Part shown: piece after piece, positions 16,141 through 18,967 of the stretch
How positions within the stretch are numbered: position 1 is the first letter of the stretch
Layout of the letters: each line of letters opens with the position of its first letter
Assembly (NCBI GenBank): GCA_023251595.1
Contig: JAHEYM010000014.1
Location: forward strand, 1-18,967
DNA from: Bacteroidota bacterium
Lineage (GTDB): Bacteria > Bacteroidota > Bacteroidia > AKYH767-A > JABDAW01
Reading direction: 5' to 3'
Length of the DNA: 18,967 nt
Translations under genes and position numbers: made by a program
The notes under the pieces: generated by a model
What the model was told of the DNA's origin: nothing
The model's database searches: none
The model's input: the letters and a program-made list of their open reading frames with translations, nothing else

Positions 16141-16396
16141 GTTTACCGTCCGGAAATCATAAGGGATCCCTCAAATCGCATTAAGATTTTGCAAGTACCA
16201 GAATTGCAAAACGCGATTTTCAGGATGACAGTGCCGCTCCGCATTATTTTTGGTGGTGGGCTGGAAGGGGACGCGCGCTTCTGCCCTCGAGCATAGAAAG
16301 TTATTAAGCGCGCGTCCCCTTCCAGCCCCTGATGATGATGCGCATTGTCATCTCGAAGCGAAGCGAGAGACCCCTAACGATTTCCGGACGGCAAAC
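16141..16396. mobile_element. MITE-like nested palindromic element inside the toxin gene
   Basis: The ends are 18-bp inverted repeats, 16141-16158 (GTTTACCGTCCGGAAATC) and 16379-16396, matching at 17 of 18 positions. Further in, GATGACA (16224-16230) pairs with TGTCATC (16346-16352). The centre is a perfect 23-bp inverted repeat (16258-16280 and 16306-16328) with a 25-nt loop. A secondary hairpin with TTGCAA-containing arms lies at about 16174-16220. Parts are GC-rich against an AT-rich background. No coding sequence or clear target-site duplication is seen. TCTCGAAGCGAAGCGAGAGA near 16351-16370 resembles widely dispersed bacterial intergenic repeats, as I recall them. Confidence 0.65.
16258..16328. 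repeat. Perfect 23-bp inverted repeat (long hairpin)
   Basis: Arms 16258-16280 and 16306-16328 are exactly complementary over 23 bp, with a 25-nt loop. They are GC-rich (GGGCTGGAAGGGG at the outer end, GCGCGC toward the loop). The hairpin is not followed by a T-run on either strand, so a simple Rho-independent terminator is not indicated. Confidence 0.95.
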
Positions 16397-16506
16397 TTTT
16401 ATTAATTTGTAAAATCTACATTACTCCCCGGAAAATCAAAGTGACCCATAACAATATTCTCAAGTGCTTTTAAAGCGCGTTTCTTGATCGTTACTTTATA
16501 CACCAT

Positions 16507-16719
16507 TTACTTTTTATTCTTACGTTTTTCATCCAGCATTTTAAATGCCTTTTCTATGGGAATAGAAGGCTCATTTACTTGCTTTGCCTCATCATATAAA
16601 CGAATGTCTTCAAGTTCTTCCAGATTCTCCATGATGGTGTTGAACTCTTTCATTGGGAGCACGACTGAAATCTTCGTTCCCTTTTTGTCAGTAATAAATT
16701 GCGGGTGTAAATTTAGCAT
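16507..16719 (-). CDS. YefM/Phd-like antitoxin
   Basis: The protein (70 aa) starts at ATG 16719. MLNLHPQFITDKKGTKISV followed by VLPMKEFNTIMENLEELED resembles the short Bacteroidota antitoxins paired with RelE/ParE toxins, with an N-terminal fold for DNA binding and dimerisation and a C-terminal toxin-wrapping tail (PSIPIEKAFKMLDEKRKNKK). The toxin start follows its TAA with no gap (TAAATG), as in a coupled antitoxin-toxin operon. The toxin is broken, so this is an orphan antitoxin that appears intact. It may still repress its own promoter. Confidence 0.8.
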   Translation of the reverse strand: MLNLHPQFITDKKGTKISVVLPMKEFNTIMENLEELEDIRLYDEAKQVNEPSIPIEKAFKMLDEKRKNKK

Positions 16720-16772
16720 GTGGTTTTATCTAAATTGATTACAGCGTTAAATGATCAGAAGGAATGTAGGTG

Positions 16773-16780
16773 CAAAGATA
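16773..16780 (-). promoter_or_regulatory. Candidate -7 box for the antitoxin operon
   Basis: The minus strand reads TATCTTTG, matching TAnnTTTG, 53 nt before the antitoxin ATG. The usual -33 TTTG is not evident. Confidence 0.45.
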
Positions 16781-16801
16781 TTGAAAATAATTGTGACACT
16801 C

Positions 16802-16832
16802 TTTCACTCCTTCACTCCTTTACTCTTTCACC
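16802..16832. repeat. Imperfect 8-bp tandem repeat
   Basis: About four units of TTTCACTC/CTTCACTC lie in the gap between the antitoxin operon and the OstA-like gene. A role is not evident. Confidence 0.5.
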
Positions 16833-16834
16833 AT

Positions 16835-16854
16835 CCTCCAGCTAAAGCAGGAGG
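16835..16854 (-). terminator. Weak hairpin downstream of the OstA-like gene
   Basis: CCTCC (16835-16839) pairs with GGAGG (16850-16854), with two further GC pairs inside after an A-A mismatch and a 4-nt loop. It sits a few bases beyond the stop of the OstA-like gene. No T-run follows on the minus strand, so a terminator role is tentative. Confidence 0.3.
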
Positions 16855-16858
16855 CTAT

Positions 16859-18397
16859 TCACTCCCTAAAAACATCTTCCATCTTCAACGGCTCCTTTTT
16901 AATCAACCAATTAAAATCTTTTAATTTTAATTCGTTTGGAGTTAATTCGGAAATAGGGTAAAAGGTCGCATCGGGTGAAGTAATTAGAGAGATCATACTA
17001 ACTTTATTATCTTTTAATAAAATCATCATGTCGCTGCAATCGGAACGGTTTACGCCAACATATTTGTTATCTTTATCCTTTGCATAATAGACCGATTGAC
17101 CGTTTCCTTCAACCTTTATACTATTTAATGTATCATTCACAAAATATCCGGTCATGTTTTTTCCTTTCACCTGATTAAACCGAAATGTATCTTCCTGCGA
17201 AATAATAAAAGATGAACGATATAGTTCCAATCTTTCTATATGCGAGTTACTCATTTGAATAAAAATCGTGTCGGCAGTTAGTTGATTTTCTTTCGACCAG
17301 ATGACGGGCGTATAATACATTCTCATCATCGAATCTTCAGTCGAATAGTACAACGAATCGCAACTGCCGCTTAAATCGGGTTTAAAGAAACGTGTGTGAT
17401 GATATGCAAACATGCTCCGAATCTGACAAACTGAATCATAAACAGATTTCAAAGTATCGGCATGCAAAAACAATGAATCGTTTTTAAATATCTGAATCAT
17501 TAATGCCGAATCTGTAACCCATGAAATCTGATTCAGTTCATGATATTCTGCATAATGGCCGGTGATTAAAATCTTTTGGACCGTATCTTTTATTTGTATA
17601 TTTCTGTAAGCCTTTCCGATTCCTTCTTTGCGATTATACCAGAGACTATCACCTTTCAATCTTTGTTCTTTAGATTGAATCCAGGAATTCTTGTAAAAAG
17701 TTGATTCATCCGTTTCAGTGTTATAACGACCGTCTTCACAATAAATATGATTTTCTTTACTCGTAATATTGGTCGGTCCAAAGAAATATGCCGTCTTATT
17801 ATTCGTATTATATTTCAACGTATCCGACTTCATGGTGTATTGAGGGTTCACCAAAACCACATCTTTTCTAAAGAAAAATTCTTTAAATTCAGAATAATAA
17901 TATCCTTCCAAACTCGTCAATGTATTTTCACTATCAATAATTTTTGCATGGTCGGGATAATGGGCAACATCTGTATTCAAGTCGTAGTGCAGGATTTCGG
18001 TGGTCATTGTCATCGTCTTGTCTGTCATCTTCACATGTTTGAAAAGATCTGCCAGTTTCCGATCACCGTCGTAATTCATCCGGTCACTATATATATTTAC
18101 GGTATCGCCCTGAACAATGTGGACGTGAGAATAAGCTTCCACATAATCGCTGTCATTATAAAAGTAAGCACTATCGCAGTAAAGAAATGTATTCTGTTGT
18201 TTGAATGCCACATGTCCCAGCATTCTGCGGACTTTTCCCGTTACTTTTTCATTATACGATAGATGATCCGCGTGAAGTAGTTCAATTCGGGAGGTGTCGC
18301 CTTGTGCGGAATCTTGCTGAGCGATACAATCGGGAGAAGAAAATCTTATATATATAAGCAGAAAAAGCATATATATATAAATCCGTGACACCTTCAA
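16859..18397 (-). CDS. OstA/LptA-like periplasmic protein
   Basis: The protein (512 aa) belongs by appearance to the Bacteroidota OstA-like family, thought to act as an LptA-type periplasmic bridge carrying lipopolysaccharide toward LptD. Residues 1-27 form a signal peptide (ending DCIAQ). The rest is repeated beta-strand units: YNEKVTGKVRRMLGHVAF, FLYCDSAYFY, YSDRMNYDG, LHYDLNTDVAHY and CEDGRYNTETDES recur in the style of OstA beta-jellyroll repeats. The start is uncertain: TTG 18397 gives MKVSRIYIYM, with a GTG two codons later and an ATG at codon 10. It follows purA by 18 nt on the same strand, so co-transcription is likely. Confidence 0.8.
   Translation of the reverse strand: MKVSRIYIYMLFLLIYIRFSSPDCIAQQDSAQGDTSRIELLHADHLSYNEKVTGKVRRMLGHVAFKQQNTFLYCDSAYFYNDSDYVEAYSHVHIVQGDTVNIYSDRMNYDGDRKLADLFKHVKMTDKTMTMTTEILHYDLNTDVAHYPDHAKIIDSENTLTSLEGYYYSEFKEFFFRKDVVLVNPQYTMKSDTLKYNTNNKTAYFFGPTNITSKENHIYCEDGRYNTETDESTFYKNSWIQSKEQRLKGDSLWYNRKEGIGKAYRNIQIKDTVQKILITGHYAEYHELNQISWVTDSALMIQIFKNDSLFLHADTLKSVYDSVCQIRSMFAYHHTRFFKPDLSGSCDSLYYSTEDSMMRMYYTPVIWSKENQLTADTIFIQMSNSHIERLELYRSSFIISQEDTFRFNQVKGKNMTGYFVNDTLNSIKVEGNGQSVYYAKDKDNKYVGVNRSDCSDMMILLKDNKVSMISLITSPDATFYPISELTPNELKLKDFNWLIKKEPLKMEDVFRE
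18347..18379. repeat. Two (AT)5 tracts in the signal-peptide codons of the OstA-like gene
   Basis: Alternating TA runs at 18347-18356 and 18369-18379 code the IYIYM and LIYI segments. A two-base slip in either would shift the frame near the start of the gene. Confidence 0.7.
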
Positions 18398-18415
18398 GCA
18401 GGGTAGGGCTAATAT

Positions 18416-18967
18416 TTATGAGTGAGTAGAAATTTCCGCCAAATCGCGATGCAGAATCTGATTACGGTCTGATCCGGTAGAAATAATGGTGACCGGAACT
18501 CCTGTTGCATGCTCGATAAATTCAGTATATTTCTGTAAAGCGGAAGGCAATTCTTCAAAACGATGAATATCCTGAATTACTTCCTTCCACCCATCCAATT
18601 CAACATAAACAGGTTCTACAGGATCCATCTGAATGTCGTAAGGCATATAATCTATTTTCTGCCCGCTACTCATATAATGGGTACAAACCTGCAATTTTTC
18701 GAGACCGCTCAACACATCTGCTTTGGTCATGCATAATTCCGTCACGCCGTTTATCATCACCGCGTAACGAAGTGCAGGTAAATCGAGCCATCCGCAGCGA
18801 CGTGGTCTGCCGGTAGTGGAGCCAAATTCGGCACCACCCTGTCTGATCCATTCTCCCGTTTCGTCTTCCAGTTCAGTTGGAAAAGGACCGCTTCCGACTC
18901 TGGTGCAATATGCTTTAAATATTCCTATTACATTTCCGATTTTCGACGGGGCAATTCCTAAACCTGT
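18416..18967 (-). CDS. purA: Adenylosuccinate synthase, C-terminal part (5' end outside window)
   Basis: The visible 183 residues are the C-terminal part of PurA, the GTP-dependent enzyme joining IMP and aspartate in AMP synthesis. Diagnostic segments are VIGIFKAYCTRVGSGPFPTE, DETGEWIRQGGAEFGSTTG, GRPRRCGWLDLPALRYA (IMP/GTP-binding region), NGVTELCMTKADVL and VPVTIISTGSDRNQILHR near the end. The reading frame enters from the window edge and stops at 18416. The C-terminal length fits a complete 3' end. The OstA-like gene follows 18 nt downstream. Confidence 0.97.
   Translation of the reverse strand, partial: TGLGIAPSKIGNVIGIFKAYCTRVGSGPFPTELEDETGEWIRQGGAEFGSTTGRPRRCGWLDLPALRYAVMINGVTELCMTKADVLSGLEKLQVCTHYMSSGQKIDYMPYDIQMDPVEPVYVELDGWKEVIQDIHRFEELPSALQKYTEFIEHATGVPVTIISTGSDRNQILHRDLAEISTHS

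Larger units (their letters stand above)
15956..16506 (-). pseudogene. RelE/ParE-family toxin, split by a palindromic element
   Basis: Reading the minus strand, ATG 16506 follows the antitoxin stop directly. It codes MVYKVTIKKRALKALENI, a typical RelE/ParE toxin start, but loses resemblance and stops at 16402 after 34 residues. The toxin C-terminus reappears at 16060-15956 in an open frame: CCRIRVADYRIIYEIEG, then VDVINLGHRKDIYE and a stop. The intervening DNA is mainly the 256-bp palindromic element (16141-16396), plus about 80 bp (16061-16140) that I cannot match to the toxin. The central toxin helices are missing, so no active mRNA interferase is expected. Confidence 0.75.

Noticed and set aside
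16069..16296. Plus-strand frame across the palindromic element
   Set aside because: It spans the hairpin and the broken toxin and has no recognisable domain.
16258..16328. Rho-independent terminator
   Set aside because: The hairpin is strong but not followed by a T-run on either strand, and it lies within a larger inverted-repeat element.
16484..16738. Plus-strand open frame of 84 codons
   Set aside because: It is the complement of the antitoxin gene, which has family resemblance and operon placement on the minus strand.
17747..18262. Plus-strand open frame of 171 codons
   Set aside because: It is antisense to the OstA-like gene, whose beta-repeat pattern and signal peptide support the minus strand.

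Overview
The window looks like a chromosomal piece of an AT-rich member of the Bacteroidota. Four things support this: a type IX secretion (T9SS) C-terminal sorting domain, a GldM-type domain protein, an LptD/OstA pair of the Bacteroidota type, and starts that mostly lack Shine-Dalgarno sequences. Several starts are instead preceded by boxes matching the Bacteroidota -7 consensus TAnnTTTG. No tRNA, rRNA, CRISPR array or complete insertion sequence was seen.

Layout. (1) 1-1848, plus strand: the 3' part of a secreted tail-fibre-like protein with an S74 autoprotease/chaperone domain and a T9SS sorting domain. (2) 1899-10693: an envelope block. lptD (minus) is divergent from a plus-strand run of an N-acetylmuramoyl-L-alanine amidase with a 17-unit tandem repeat and a SPOR-like end, an MlaD/MCE lipoprotein-transport-type protein, a membrane 4Fe-4S protein, a CCG-domain partner, an unusual fusion gene and a small four-helix membrane protein. 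Close spacing suggests one operon from 4516 to 10693. (3) 10754-14565: a secreted tricorn-like S41 protease with its own candidate promoter, followed 2 nt later by a beta-carbonic-anhydrase-fold protein. (4) 14566-16720: an accessory zone holding two decayed toxin-antitoxin modules. One is an MNT/HEPN pair with a frameshifted antitoxin and a toxin lacking its catalytic His. The other is a RelE/ParE-type pair whose toxin is split by a 256-bp nested palindromic element. A GldM-C-like secreted protein lies between them. (5) 16859-18967, minus strand: an OstA/LptA-like protein directly downstream of purA, which runs off the window edge.

How the genes fit together. lptD and the OstA-like gene, though 12 kb apart, both belong to lipopolysaccharide transport to the outer membrane. 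The amidase (septal peptidoglycan) and the MCE protein (lipid transport) add to an envelope-maintenance neighbourhood. The Fe-S pair probably forms a membrane electron-transfer or redox complex. The most unusual points are the in-frame fusion at 9179-10198 with a possible internal lipoprotein start, and the two independently broken toxin-antitoxin systems with the palindromic insertion. I found no clearly new multi-gene system.
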